Below are positions 20,710-29,841 of a DNA stretch of 64,000 nt, one piece after another. The translations under genes and the position numbers were made by a program. The notes beneath the pieces were generated by a model, which was given only the letters and a program-made list of their open reading frames with translations, did not search any database and was not told where the DNA came from. The stretch's first letter is position 1. Each line of letters opens with the position of its first letter. The stretch comes from Carboxylicivirga litoralis (GTDB lineage: Bacteria; Bacteroidota; Bacteroidia; Bacteroidales; Marinilabiliaceae): contig NZ_JAFMVC010000023.1 of assembly GCF_025499605.1 (NCBI RefSeq), positions 1 through 64,000 on the forward strand, written 5' to 3'.

Positions 20710-21456
20710 ATGAAGTTACTAGAAGGAAAAACAGCCATTGTAACTGGTGCTGCACGAGGCATTGGTAAGGCTATTGCTATGCGTTTTGCACAAGAAGGTT
20801 GTAATGTTGCATTTACTGACTTAGTAATTAACGAAGCAGCAGAAGAAACTCAAAAAGAGCTTGAAGCTTTAGGAGTGAAGGCTAAAGGATATGCTTCTGA
20901 TGCGAGTAATTTTGAAGATACTCAGAAGGTAGTGGCTGAGATTGCTAAAGATTTCGACTCTATCGATATTTTGATTAATAACGCCGGTATCACTAAAGAT
21001 ACTTTGTTAATGCGTATGACAGAAGACCAGTGGGATGCTGTTATCAATGTTAACCTGAAATCGGTATTTAACTTCACGAAAGCTGTTCAGCCAACTATGT
21101 TGCGTCAGCGCTCAGGTTCTATTGTAAACATGAGTTCGGTTGTGGGTGTAAGCGGTAATGCGGGGCAGGCTAACTATTCGGCTTCTAAAGCAGGTATGAT
21201 TGGTTTCACTAAATCAATCGCTAAAGAGTTAGGTTCGCGTGGTATTCGCAGTAATGCTATTGCTCCGGGTTTTATCATTACTGAGATGACTGGTAAATTG
21301 CCAGAAGACGTGAAGAAAGACTGGGAACAGAAGATTCCTTTGAAGCGTGGTGGTACGCCAGAAGATGTGGCTAACATCTGTGTATTCTTAGGTTCAGACC
21401 TTTCTGCTTATGTAAGTGGTCAGACTATCCATGTTTGTGGTGGTATGAATATGTAA
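20710..21456 (+). CDS. fabG: 3-oxoacyl-[acyl-carrier-protein] reductase
   Basis: A 248-residue short-chain dehydrogenase of the usual FabG length. FabG reduces 3-oxoacyl-ACP with NADPH in each round of fatty-acid elongation. The cofactor motif TGAARGIG is at 12-19, NNAG at 90-93, and the catalytic Ser143, Tyr156 and Lys160 (NYSASK) are present. The tail VSGQTIHVCGGMNM is the typical FabG C-terminus. The gene is monocistronic by appearance, with an upstream promoter box and a strong terminator 24 bases after the stop. Many other SDR enzymes share these motifs, but the length and C-terminus favour FabG. Confidence 0.92.
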   Translation: MKLLEGKTAIVTGAARGIGKAIAMRFAQEGCNVAFTDLVINEAAEETQKELEALGVKAKGYASDASNFEDTQKVVAEIAKDFDSIDILINNAGITKDTLLMRMTEDQWDAVINVNLKSVFNFTKAVQPTMLRQRSGSIVNMSSVVGVSGNAGQANYSASKAGMIGFTKSIAKELGSRGIRSNAIAPGFIITEMTGKLPEDVKKDWEQKIPLKRGGTPEDVANICVFLGSDLSAYVSGQTIHVCGGMNM

Positions 21457-21480
21457 AAAAAATTATTGCAGAATATTTTG

Positions 21481-21510
21481 AAAAGGGTGGTTTTTTAACC
21501 ACCCTTTTTT
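21481..21510 (+). terminator. fabG terminator
   Basis: AAAAGGGTGGTT pairs with AACCACCCTTTT (12 bp) around a TTTT loop, followed by a T-rich stretch. Confidence 0.9.
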
Positions 21511-21626
21511 ATTTTTATAAAAAAATACAATTGGCATTAAATTTGTTAAGAAAGGTTAAGTTGTGGGCGTCTTTGTTCTAGACAAAAAGAAAGATTGCCC
21601 TTTTAACCTAAGACTCTATACGCAAT

Positions 21627-22664
21627 ATGATTAAAAAGTGCTCCATTTATTTATTGTTTTTACTGGTATTAGTGTCGTGCAAATCTTACGAGTTAATGCA
21701 TTACGATGTACTTCGGCCGGCGAATTATTCAGTTCCTCCTCAAATAAAATCCATAGTAATTGTAGATAATGCCTATCCTTTTAATCCTGATAATGCACAT
21801 ATTGCACAGGTTATGGGCGAGGACGTACGGTTGGATACAGTACGTGTTGATACAATTACAACCGTTATAATTAATCAATTGTATGAAGATTTAAACTTGC
21901 GTCGCTTTTTCGATACGGTGTATGTAGATACACTTAAATACAATACAGAAGAATTTGGTAAACCTATGCAACAGTTAAGTCAGGGGCAGATCATCGATAT
22001 TTGTAATAAACACAATGCTGATGCTCTTTTGTCGCTTGATGCTGCCGTTTACGGGACAAAAATAGAGGTGCATGATATGGAAGTAGAGTATTACGCTACC
22101 ATGGATGTTTACAGTGCTGTTAACTGGCACTTATTTGACGGATATTCAAGTGAGGCATTATATCAAACTTCGCAGCAAGACACCCTATATTGGAATGGGG
22201 TAGGAGTTGATGTTCAGTCCTCAGTGTCTTCTTTTCCATCGTTAAAGGAGGCGACAGTGGAGGTAGGGCATTATCTTGGTGCAACCTTTGTTGATAAACT
22301 GGTGCCTTATTGGGAGCCTGTAACACGAAAGTTGTACATCTCAGGAAATCCGCAATTTGTTAATGCTGCTGAGTGGTTGAGTAAAGACGAGCGTTACGAA
22401 GCTGAAAAATTATGGGGGTTTGTATATGAACATGGTAATTCGCGCGAAAAAGGTAAAGCAGCTAATAATATTGCCTTATCAATGGAGGCCAGAGGGGAGT
22501 TTTTCCTGGCCATGGAATGGGCCTATAAAAGCTATCAGGCTTTTCAAACGCATGGGGTAGTTGGTAATGCAGAAGAACGCCGTACATCCAGAGAGCTGTA
22601 TGTTGATTTAGTCAGGCGGTATCGCGATCAGAAGAAGTTAGATGAACAATTGGGGCCTCAATAA
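21627..22664 (+). CDS. DUF6340-like lipoprotein
   Basis: A 345-residue lipoprotein: a hydrophobic leader ends in LVLVSCKS with Cys18 as lipid site, then LMHYDVLRPANYSVPPQIKSIVIVDN, which is the usual opening of the Bacteroidota DUF6340 lipoproteins. The C-terminal part is helical with a tetratricopeptide-like look (WGFVYEHGNSREKGKAANN, EWAYKSYQAFQTHG). No catalytic motif is seen. It is the first gene of an apparent three-gene unit with dacB (25 bases on) and a DUF819 permease (32 bases on), which suggests an envelope-related role. The family assignment is from memory of the N-terminal pattern. Confidence 0.65.
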   Translation: MIKKCSIYLLFLLVLVSCKSYELMHYDVLRPANYSVPPQIKSIVIVDNAYPFNPDNAHIAQVMGEDVRLDTVRVDTITTVIINQLYEDLNLRRFFDTVYVDTLKYNTEEFGKPMQQLSQGQIIDICNKHNADALLSLDAAVYGTKIEVHDMEVEYYATMDVYSAVNWHLFDGYSSEALYQTSQQDTLYWNGVGVDVQSSVSSFPSLKEATVEVGHYLGATFVDKLVPYWEPVTRKLYISGNPQFVNAAEWLSKDERYEAEKLWGFVYEHGNSREKGKAANNIALSMEARGEFFLAMEWAYKSYQAFQTHGVVGNAEERRTSRELYVDLVRRYRDQKKLDEQLGPQ

Positions 22665-22689
22665 AATAACCAACTAATATATACTAATA

Positions 22690-24108
22690 ATGAAGCAAGT
22701 CTATTTAGCATTACTAATTGTTTTAGTTAACCACTTTTACTCGTTCTCGCAATTTTCAAATTTTAATAGTAAAAAAAGTTCGTATTCATTAGATATAACA
22801 CAATATGGTGCCATTTCGCTTTTGGCTGTTGATGTGGAAAGTGGTGAAATTATTGTTGAGCATAATCCATTGCAACGCATGACACCTGCTTCATTAACTA
22901 AAGTGATAACCACTGGTGCTGCTTTAAGTGTTATTAAACCTGATTTTAAATTCGAAACACAATTCTATATCCGGGAAAAAGATGGACGTAGGAGCTTAAT
23001 TGTTAAAGGTAAGGGTGATCCAACATTAGGTTCCGACAGATTCGATGAAACAAAGCCTGAATTTGTCTTCCATCAATTATTGTTGAAACTGCAAAAAACT
23101 GGTATCACATCTATTAATAGTATTATCGTAGATAACACTTTTATTTCTGGTATTAAATTGCCATCAAAGCGCCTGTGGGAAGATATTGGTAATTATTATG
23201 GAGCCGTTCCAAATGCGTTAACCTATCGGGAGAATACGTTTTACCTGACCATGAAATCACCTTCGGGAGTTGGTCAGCCAGCAGAAATTATAAAGACTGA
23301 GCCCAATGTAGATGTTGAACTAAACTGCCTGGTGAAAACCGCAGATAATAATAAGGATAGTGCTTATATTTATGGCTATTCTGATGCTAACCAGTGGTAT
23401 GTAAGTGGATCTATTCCGCAAAATCGCGATGCTTTTACTATTAAGGGAGCATTGCCACATCCGGAAAATACGTTTGCCAAAGAACTTTATAACTACTTAA
23501 ATAACAATGGTGTTAAAGTGAATGGGTTTGAAGTTGGTGCTATAGAGGATGTAATCGAAAAGAAGCCTTTTTACATTCATTATTCACCTGAATTAAAAGA
23601 AATTGCAACGGTTGTTAATAAGGTAAGTCATAACCTTTGGGCAGATCATCTGATGTTTCAACTCGCCTATGAGCAATATAAACGAGCTGATTGGGACATG
23701 GGAGTACAAAGTCTTCATGAGTTTTGGAGCGAAGCAATTCCTGAATTCTCAGGACTGTTTTTTGATGGTAGTGGGCTATCGCCGTTTAATGCGTTTAGTG
23801 CACGCGATATGGTGGAGGTGCTTCGCTATCTGGATGCTTCTGAGAAATCAGAAGTGTTTAAGCAATCGTTGTCAGTTGCTGGTGTGGATGGTACTTTGAA
23901 AAGTATTTTGAGAGAGAACGAATTTAAAGGTAAAGTTATCGGTAAAAGTGGTTCATTAAATGGGGTGCTGGGTTATTGTGGTTACATCACAACTAAGCAA
24001 GGCAAGACTGTTGCTTTTTGTATGATGGCCAATCGTTTTACGGAACCTTATAAAACAATTAGAGCAAACATGGAACGGTTGATGAAAGAGGTAATCCTTC
24101 AAAATTAA
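22690..24108 (+). CDS. dacB: D-alanyl-D-alanine carboxypeptidase/endopeptidase (PBP4, peptidase S13)
   Basis: A 472-residue exported penicillin-binding protein that trims or cleaves peptidoglycan cross-links. A signal peptide covers residues 1-20. The three active-site motifs of family S13 are visible: S68-L-T-K71 (TPASLTKVIT), SHN in NKVSHNLWADHL, and KSG in IGKSGSLNGVLGYCG. The GSGLSPFN segment is also typical. The length fits the family. It sits between a lipoprotein and a permease with short gaps, probably one operon. Regulation is not apparent. Confidence 0.93.
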   Translation: MKQVYLALLIVLVNHFYSFSQFSNFNSKKSSYSLDITQYGAISLLAVDVESGEIIVEHNPLQRMTPASLTKVITTGAALSVIKPDFKFETQFYIREKDGRRSLIVKGKGDPTLGSDRFDETKPEFVFHQLLLKLQKTGITSINSIIVDNTFISGIKLPSKRLWEDIGNYYGAVPNALTYRENTFYLTMKSPSGVGQPAEIIKTEPNVDVELNCLVKTADNNKDSAYIYGYSDANQWYVSGSIPQNRDAFTIKGALPHPENTFAKELYNYLNNNGVKVNGFEVGAIEDVIEKKPFYIHYSPELKEIATVVNKVSHNLWADHLMFQLAYEQYKRADWDMGVQSLHEFWSEAIPEFSGLFFDGSGLSPFNAFSARDMVEVLRYLDASEKSEVFKQSLSVAGVDGTLKSILRENEFKGKVIGKSGSLNGVLGYCGYITTKQGKTVAFCMMANRFTEPYKTIRANMERLMKEVILQN

Positions 24109-24140
24109 CTGGAGCTGTTTACTGATTTAAATAATTAGTG

Positions 24141-25283
24141 ATGATTAATAGTGTTGTTGCCTTATTATATGTCGGATTGCCGGCAATGGTGCTTTTTTTG
24201 TGTCATAAATACCAGTTTTTAAATCGTATTGGGGCAATTGTGTTGGCGTATGCAATTGGTTTACTGTTAGGTTTTTCAGGATTGTCTGATGAGCGGTTTT
24301 ATATGGTGCAAGAAGTGTTGATGTCTGTCACTGTGCCGTTAGCCATTCCATTGTTGTTGTTTTCGTCTAATGTGCGCGAGTGGAGAAAACTGGCTGTGCA
24401 ACCCTTTTATTCGTTGTTATTTGCCCTGCTTGCCGTTTTTATTGCAGTCATTGCCGGATTTACTCTTTTTAACGGGCACAATATTGCAGACTTCAATAAG
24501 GTGGGAGGTTTGTTGGTCGGCATCTATTCGGGTGGCACACCTAACCTGGCTTCATTGAAGATGATGCTTGATGTTGATGAAGAAATATACTTGGCCGTAC
24601 ATTCCTACGATATGGCCATTGGTGCATTGTATTTGTTTTTCCTGATGGGATTGGGACAAAGGGTGTTTCAGTTTGTTTTGCCAAAATTTAAATCAAATGA
24701 TGATGTTGCGATAGACACTTATACTGATGAAGGTTTGTCAGGCATTGTTAAGTCAGGTGTATTGTGCTTGAGCTTAGTTAAGGTTTTTCTGGTTACACTT
24801 GCGATGGTTGCTGCTGCTGGAGGCATTATGATGCTGGTACCGCAAAGTATACAAATGGTTACTTTTATTTTTTTGATTACAGCCGGAGGTATTTGGGGTT
24901 CTTCTTTAAAATGGATTAATAAAACCAGAGGCTCCTTTGATTTGGGTATGTACCTGATATTGGTTTTTAGTATCGTCGTGGCTTCAAAAGTGCAGATAGA
25001 GGGCCTGAGTAATATAAATCCGTCTATTTTCGGATACATCACCTTTGTTGTTTTTGTCAGCTTAATGCTTCATGTGTTTTTGGCGCGCTTTCGGAAAATA
25101 GATGCAGATACCGTTATTGTTACATCTGCTGCATTAATTTGCAGCCCTCCATTTGTGCCAGTTGTGGCCGGTGCTTTGCGCAATCGCTCTGTTATCGTTC
25201 CCGGATTGACTATAGGGTTAATAGGTTATGCCCTCGGAAATTACCTGGGCTTTCTAATGGCTTTGTTGCTAAGCCATTTTTAA
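24141..25283 (+). CDS. DUF819 family integral membrane protein
   Basis: A 380-residue protein with about ten hydrophobic segments. The motifs VPLAIPLLLFSSNVREW and YSGGTPNLASLK are characteristic of the DUF819 (YjcL-like) family, whose transport substrate is not established. I place the start at the ATG at 24141; a GTG lies one codon upstream. It is the last gene of the lipoprotein-dacB-permease group. Downstream, about 150 bases without a gene separate it from the converging BamA-like gene. Confidence 0.85.
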   Translation: MINSVVALLYVGLPAMVLFLCHKYQFLNRIGAIVLAYAIGLLLGFSGLSDERFYMVQEVLMSVTVPLAIPLLLFSSNVREWRKLAVQPFYSLLFALLAVFIAVIAGFTLFNGHNIADFNKVGGLLVGIYSGGTPNLASLKMMLDVDEEIYLAVHSYDMAIGALYLFFLMGLGQRVFQFVLPKFKSNDDVAIDTYTDEGLSGIVKSGVLCLSLVKVFLVTLAMVAAAGGIMMLVPQSIQMVTFIFLITAGGIWGSSLKWINKTRGSFDLGMYLILVFSIVVASKVQIEGLSNINPSIFGYITFVVFVSLMLHVFLARFRKIDADTVIVTSAALICSPPFVPVVAGALRNRSVIVPGLTIGLIGYALGNYLGFLMALLLSHF

Positions 25284-25433
25284 TCAATATGATTCCCTTA
25301 GGCTTGCCTCTGGGACCAGCTTTTCTTTCGCTGTTAAATTCTGGGGGAGATGACTGTTTTATATCGGTCAGAGGGGTTAATAAAGTTGGCGAAATACTCT
25401 GCAGGCTTGCCTGGGAGATAGATGACTTTATTA

Positions 25434-26774
25434 TTAAAACAAGTAGTTTAGTGTAATGTAAAGACCCGATGTGCCATCTTGTTCACTTGTAGCAATACCA
25501 TAATCGGCCGATACAATAAAGTTCTCGTTTAGCGCTGCTTTCAGTCCAAGTCCATAGCTAATATGTGGTTTGTCACTGCTGTCATTAAAGTACCAATCAT
25601 ATTCATCTGCCGGAACCTGAGATTTGTCTATTTTATAATTTTGCGTTATTAGCCCCATATCAACAAAATAGTTGGTGCCCAAATAGAAATCTTGCTTGAA
25701 TAGTTTGGTGCGCCATATCTTCCAGCGTAACTCAATATTACTAAGCAGGCTTCCTTCGCCAACAACGCGATTTCGACTGATGCCTCGTAATGTTTTTGAA
25801 CCACCAAGGCCTTGTGATGTGGCCGATGTTAATATGCTTGTTGACATGTGCGGCAATAAGTAAAATGGAATGGTGCCGCCTAGTTTATGTTGGTAACCAA
25901 TACGATAGGCGAAGGTTAGATTTCTGCTGTTGGTGAGTGCAAAGTATTGTCGATGAAAGAGGTTAAGGCGGGTGTAGCTGCCTGAGTGACTCGATAGAAA
26001 AGACGGCATATGCGCCAAAAAAACTTCAGTCCACATTCCTTTGGTTGGGTTGGCAATTATATCTCGTGTGTCGTATGATAATCCTGCCTTTAAATAAGCA
26101 TGCTGGCCACCTTGGGCTTCTTCCTCACTAATAATATTCCAATCGAGGTATTTATCGTAAATGCCGTCAATCGGCGGTAGTTTATCGTCATCGTCTTTAC
26201 GTTTGTTTAAACGGTCAATTTTTACCGGGCCAATGTTGAAATTGAAATAAACTAAACCCGCCATCCATTGCCACTCTGGTTTCTCAACGTCAATATAACC
26301 TTTGAAATTGGTCATAACCCGAAACATTTCGCGGTGGTGTCGATAAAAAACGCGTGATTTATATTCCGCCGATGAATCGTCTTCCCAGTTTTTGTTGTAA
26401 ACGGCATCTCTGCCATTAAAACCATAAAAATCCATGGCTAAATCTCGAAAGTAAGTAAAATCAGCTGTAGTTCTGATGCCCGGAATAATAACGGGTGAGT
26501 CATAATATAGTCGCATCAAGGTTGAACCTGCCGTATACTCTGAGTATTCCAGGTAAAGTGAGTGATTATAGTTAGGATAATTAGTGCCATCGCCATACCA
26601 ATATAGGTTTGTCAAGCCTCCGTATTGAAAGCCGAGGTCGGCACTATACGATATTGCTGGTAACAAACCCAAGGTAAAGCCTTCTTTCCGGTAGGTAGAG
26701 TCTTTTTGAGAAAAGGCATTAAGAAACAGAACACAAAGTAATATTGTGGTGTAGATGGTTTTTTTATTCATCAT
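25434..26774 (-). CDS. BamA/TamA-family (Omp85-like) outer-membrane barrel protein
   Basis: A 446-residue protein with a signal peptide (residues 1-22, ending NAFSQ) and a beta-rich remainder. Features of the surface antigen D15/BamA barrel are seen: SYDTRDIIANPTKGMWTEV (a typical early barrel strand), LGGSKTLRGISRNRVVGEGS (the RGx loop region) and a final strand ending in aromatic YITLNYLF. It has no POTRA domains, so it is a short single-barrel Omp85 relative and not BamA itself. The role is unknown, perhaps lipid or protein handling at the outer membrane. It lies downstream of the YitT gene on the same strand, with a terminator between. Confidence 0.75.
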   Translation of the reverse strand: MMNKKTIYTTILLCVLFLNAFSQKDSTYRKEGFTLGLLPAISYSADLGFQYGGLTNLYWYGDGTNYPNYNHSLYLEYSEYTAGSTLMRLYYDSPVIIPGIRTTADFTYFRDLAMDFYGFNGRDAVYNKNWEDDSSAEYKSRVFYRHHREMFRVMTNFKGYIDVEKPEWQWMAGLVYFNFNIGPVKIDRLNKRKDDDDKLPPIDGIYDKYLDWNIISEEEAQGGQHAYLKAGLSYDTRDIIANPTKGMWTEVFLAHMPSFLSSHSGSYTRLNLFHRQYFALTNSRNLTFAYRIGYQHKLGGTIPFYLLPHMSTSILTSATSQGLGGSKTLRGISRNRVVGEGSLLSNIELRWKIWRTKLFKQDFYLGTNYFVDMGLITQNYKIDKSQVPADEYDWYFNDSSDKPHISYGLGLKAALNENFIVSADYGIATSEQDGTSGLYITLNYLF

Positions 26775-26815
26775 TGGCGATTTTGTGCTGTCAAAGATAA
26801 TTTCAAATTTTGAGA

Positions 26816-26847
26816 AATAAAAAGCCCACCCTTATATGGATGAGCTT
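26816..26847 (-). terminator. Terminator of the YitT-family gene
   Basis: On the minus strand, AAGCTCATCC pairs with GGGTGGGCTT (10 bp with GU pairs) around ATATAA, followed by TTTATTT. Confidence 0.65.
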
Positions 26848-26873
26848 CATATTATTTGCCGGAAACTTATTTT

Positions 26874-27779
26874 TTATGCACTTTTTTCTTCAAGTGATTT
26901 AAATCCTTCGCCAATAATTTCAGATGTTTCCATTACGGCCATAAAAGCTTTGGGGTCAATGTTTTTTATCATGGCTTGCAGAGCCGAAACTTCGCGTCGG
27001 GTTACCACTGTGAAAATTACGCGTTTTTCGTTGCCGCTATACATGCCCTCGCCATTTAGGTAGGTGCCTCCACGTTCAAGTGTGTTCAGTATTTTTTCTT
27101 TAATCAGGGCATGTTTGTCCGAAACGATAACAAGCGCCCTTTCGTAGTTTAAGCCATCAATTGTAATGTCAATTACTTTGCCGGTTATAAAAATGACAAT
27201 CCATGAGTACAATGGAATTTTCCAGTCTTTAAAAATGATAAGTCCCAGAAGCACAATGATTGAATCAACTATAATCAACAGTTGTCCAACGGATATTTTT
27301 GTCAGCTTGGCAAAAATCATGGCGACAATATCAGAACCGCCTGAAGTGGCTTTTGCTTTAAAGATTAAGCCTAAACCAAAGCCTATGACAATGCCACCAA
27401 ATACACTGGAAAGTAATAAATCATCAGCTAAACCTAAAGGATCGTTTTCCCCAATAATATAGGTGAGGCTGTCCATAAAAACGGTCGTTAATACCATCCC
27501 AATAACTGTTTTAAGGCCAAAGCGAGCTCCCAGGATTCTTATTCCTAAAATGGTCAACGGCACATTAAGAGCTAAACCAAATGTACCGACTGGAATAGCC
27601 GGAATGAGGTGGTGAACAACAATACCAATTCCATATACGCCGCCCGGAACGATATTATATGGGTTGATAAAGAAAACGAAACCTGCGGCAAGAATAAATG
27701 CACCTGTAATGATAAGCACATAGTCTAAAATTGTTCGTTTTATACTTTCACCATAAAGTTGAGTGGCAATTTTAATCAT
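26874..27779 (-). CDS. YitT family membrane protein (DUF161 + DUF2179)
   Basis: A 301-residue protein. The first ~200 residues contain five or six hydrophobic segments, with FINPYNIVPGGVYGIGIV and KATSGGSDIVAMIFAK, both typical of YitT/DUF161 proteins. The last ~90 residues form the cytoplasmic DUF2179 domain (RGGTYLNGEGMYSGNEKRVI, VVTRREVSALQAMIKNIDP). The family is widespread and its transport role is unproven. A probable promoter box lies 58 bases upstream and a hairpin terminator downstream, so it appears monocistronic. Confidence 0.9.
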   Translation of the reverse strand: MIKIATQLYGESIKRTILDYVLIITGAFILAAGFVFFINPYNIVPGGVYGIGIVVHHLIPAIPVGTFGLALNVPLTILGIRILGARFGLKTVIGMVLTTVFMDSLTYIIGENDPLGLADDLLLSSVFGGIVIGFGLGLIFKAKATSGGSDIVAMIFAKLTKISVGQLLIIVDSIIVLLGLIIFKDWKIPLYSWIVIFITGKVIDITIDGLNYERALVIVSDKHALIKEKILNTLERGGTYLNGEGMYSGNEKRVIFTVVTRREVSALQAMIKNIDPKAFMAVMETSEIIGEGFKSLEEKSA

Positions 27780-27836
27780 TGGGAGAATTAATTTTTAAGT
27801 GATTAATATGGTTGTTTGTTCAATTTTTTGCGGGCG

Positions 27837-27844
27837 CAAATTTA
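27837..27844 (-). promoter_or_regulatory. Probable -7 promoter box of the YitT-family gene
   Basis: The minus strand reads TAAATTTG followed by CGCCCGC, a good match to TAnnTTTG and its common GC-rich downstream context. It lies 58 bases before the start codon. Confidence 0.5.
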
Positions 27845-27976
27845 AACACTTTCACGATAATGAAAAATTAAAAATAACAAAAGATGCTAATTGTGTTAAA
27901 ATAATAACAAAAGAACCATTGAATATTTAAGCATGAAAACTTATCATTGTGTTTTATGATTAAGTTTGATAATTAT

Positions 27977-28756
27977 ATGGATTTAAAAGTAGCTGTAGTT
28001 CAGTTTGATATAAAATGGGAGGATACGGAAGGTAATATAAAGTATCTTACAAATTGCCTTAAAGATTTGTCGTCAGATACGGATTTAGTGGTTTTGCCCG
28101 AAATGTTTCATTGTGGTTTTAGTATGTCGACACAGAATACGGCACAAAAAGAAAGAGGACAGGTTTTGCAATGGATGCAATCTGTGGCACAACTGCATGA
28201 TGTTACTATAATGGGAAGTGTAGTGGTTGATAAAGGTAATGGAGTTGTTAATCGTTTGTATGTGGTTGATGGAGAGAAGGTATCGTGGTACGATAAACGA
28301 CACTTATTTACCATGGGAGGAGAGCATTTGCATTATAAAAAAGGCCAGAATAGATTAATTGTGAATGTAAAAGGGTGGAAAATATGTCCTTTAATTTGTT
28401 ATGATTTAAGGTTTCCGGTTTGGAGCAGAAACAAGGGAGAAGATGAATATCATCTATTGATCTATGTAGCTAATTGGCCCGAAAGTAGGATTGGTGTTTG
28501 GGATATTTTACTAAAAGCCAGGGCGATAGAAAATCAGTCATATGTAATCGGTGTCAATAGAATAGGAAATGATAAATCGCTAACATACAATGGGCATAGC
28601 CAGGTTATCGACGCTAAGGGTAGTATTCAACTGGATATGGGAGATAATAATGCTATTGCTTATGTTGTTTTGAAGAAGGTTGAGTTAATGCAGTTCAGGG
28701 CTAAGTTTCCTGTTTTAAACGATGGTGATTTGTTTGAGATAAAGGGCGGTAGGTGA
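27977..28756 (+). CDS. Nitrilase-superfamily amidohydrolase (omega-amidase-like)
   Basis: A 259-residue carbon-nitrogen hydrolase. The Glu-Lys-Cys triad is visible: Glu42 in VLPEMFHCGFS, Lys107 in WYDKRHLF, and Cys141 in ICPLICYDLRFP. The motifs match the omega-amidase/YafV branch, which deamidates 2-oxoglutaramate or 2-oxosuccinamate in the methionine-salvage and glutamine-transaminase pathways. The substrate assignment is by family resemblance. I start at the ATG before DLKVAVVQF because family members begin there; an ATG at 27956 and a TTG at 27947 are alternatives adding 7 to 10 residues. The gene appears to stand alone. Confidence 0.87.
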   Translation: MDLKVAVVQFDIKWEDTEGNIKYLTNCLKDLSSDTDLVVLPEMFHCGFSMSTQNTAQKERGQVLQWMQSVAQLHDVTIMGSVVVDKGNGVVNRLYVVDGEKVSWYDKRHLFTMGGEHLHYKKGQNRLIVNVKGWKICPLICYDLRFPVWSRNKGEDEYHLLIYVANWPESRIGVWDILLKARAIENQSYVIGVNRIGNDKSLTYNGHSQVIDAKGSIQLDMGDNNAIAYVVLKKVELMQFRAKFPVLNDGDLFEIKGGR

Positions 28757-28849
28757 GTAGTGTATTCTATTGGTGCGAAGGCTTGTTAGACGAAGGTTTT
28801 TATTGTAACTTTAGAATACAATTATAGATAACAAATAAATATATTTTAT

Positions 28850-29083
28850 ATGAAGATGTTTACCGTTTCAGTACCCGAAGATAAAGTTAAGTTTATGGCA
28901 GAACTGTTGGATAACCTATGCTTAAGTTGGAGTATGTCGCCTGGGCATGGAGAGGAACCATCTCTTACAGAACCTCCTAAAACATATGAAGTAGATGAAG
29001 AGTCGAGGAAGAAAGCAGCTAAGGTACGAGAAGAAAGCTTGAAAGATGTCATTAGCAAAATTGAAGCGTTGCGAAAAAAATAA
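28850..29083 (+). CDS. Small antitoxin-like hypothetical protein
   Basis: A 77-residue protein. The N-terminal FTVSVPEDKVKFMAELLDNL looks like the short strand-helix found in orphan RHH/Phd-like antitoxin proteins of Bacteroidota. The middle is acidic and proline-rich, and the C-terminal half is a charged helix (residues ~51-77). No toxin-like gene is adjacent: the next gene encodes a TonB-family protein 128 bases on. The coding character is supported by its even codon use and an isolated start. The function is not known. Confidence 0.55.
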   Translation: MKMFTVSVPEDKVKFMAELLDNLCLSWSMSPGHGEEPSLTEPPKTYEVDEESRKKAAKVREESLKDVISKIEALRKK

Positions 29084-29211
29084 ATGGATTTTATAAATCC
29101 ATTTGATTTTGTGGTATAATTATTGTTTCATTTGTCATGTCTTCCATCAGGTTGGTTTATTAGAGATATTTATTAAACAAGGTGGATTGTCAAACCTAAA
29201 AACATACAGAC

Positions 29212-29841
29212 ATGAAAGCTTCAGTTATTTCAACTTTATTTTTAATCTTCACCTTTATTGGAACTTCAATTGTTGCTCAGGATGAAGTTTCAGATTTAAA
29301 TATTTATACTACAGTAGATAAAATGCCGCGACTAAAAGGTGCCGGTAAAGATGTTGGTGAGTATGTGCGTAAGAAAATCAGCTATGATGATGCATACAAA
29401 TTGCAGGGTATTGAAGGCGATGTTTGGGTAAGTTTTGTTGTTACCGCGCAAGGAGAAGTAACTCAAGTTGAAGTGGAGAAGGGGGTTGATGCCGCATTAG
29501 ACGCCGAGGTGATTAAAGCTGTTCAAGGAACGAGGAAGTGGAAGCCAGGAGAGGTCAATAGAAAGCCGGTTAATACCCAAATGCGTGTTCCTGTTCAATT
29601 TACTTTGTCCAATACTGAACGACGTTTGGCTCAGCAAATTAAGTCGCTGGATGAGCAAGGGAAAAGGCCTCTGTTTGTACTTGATAACAAGCTAATCGAT
29701 GGTTTGGTACAGATTAATGACTACAATGTTGAATCAATCAGGATTCTCAAGGGCGATAAAGCAATTAAACTATATGGTGATAGAGCTGAAAATGGTGTGG
29801 TTGTCATTACTTCTAAGAATGGAACGCCTCCGCTTTACTAG
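29212..29841 (+). CDS. TonB C-terminal domain protein with a receptor-plug-like tail
   Basis: A 209-residue exported protein. Residues 1-22 form a signal peptide ending VAQ. Residues ~33-125 form a TonB C-terminal domain (IEGDVWVSFVVTAQGEVTQVEV, RKWKPGEVNRKPVNTQMRVPVQF). Residues ~150-203 (LFVLDNKLIDG, VESIRILKGDKAIKLYGDRA, GVVVITSK) match the pattern of the plug domain of SusC-type TonB-dependent receptors. There is no N-terminal inner-membrane anchor and no ExbB/ExbD gene nearby, so a classical energy-transducing role is unlikely. The end overlaps the converging DUF1338 gene by 4 bases. Confidence 0.8.
   Translation: MKASVISTLFLIFTFIGTSIVAQDEVSDLNIYTTVDKMPRLKGAGKDVGEYVRKKISYDDAYKLQGIEGDVWVSFVVTAQGEVTQVEVEKGVDAALDAEVIKAVQGTRKWKPGEVNRKPVNTQMRVPVQFTLSNTERRLAQQIKSLDEQGKRPLFVLDNKLIDGLVQINDYNVESIRILKGDKAIKLYGDRAENGVVVITSKNGTPPLY

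Noticed and set aside
29103-29285. 60-codon frame ahead of the TonB/plug gene
   Set aside because: It overlaps the real gene in another frame and has no coding features.
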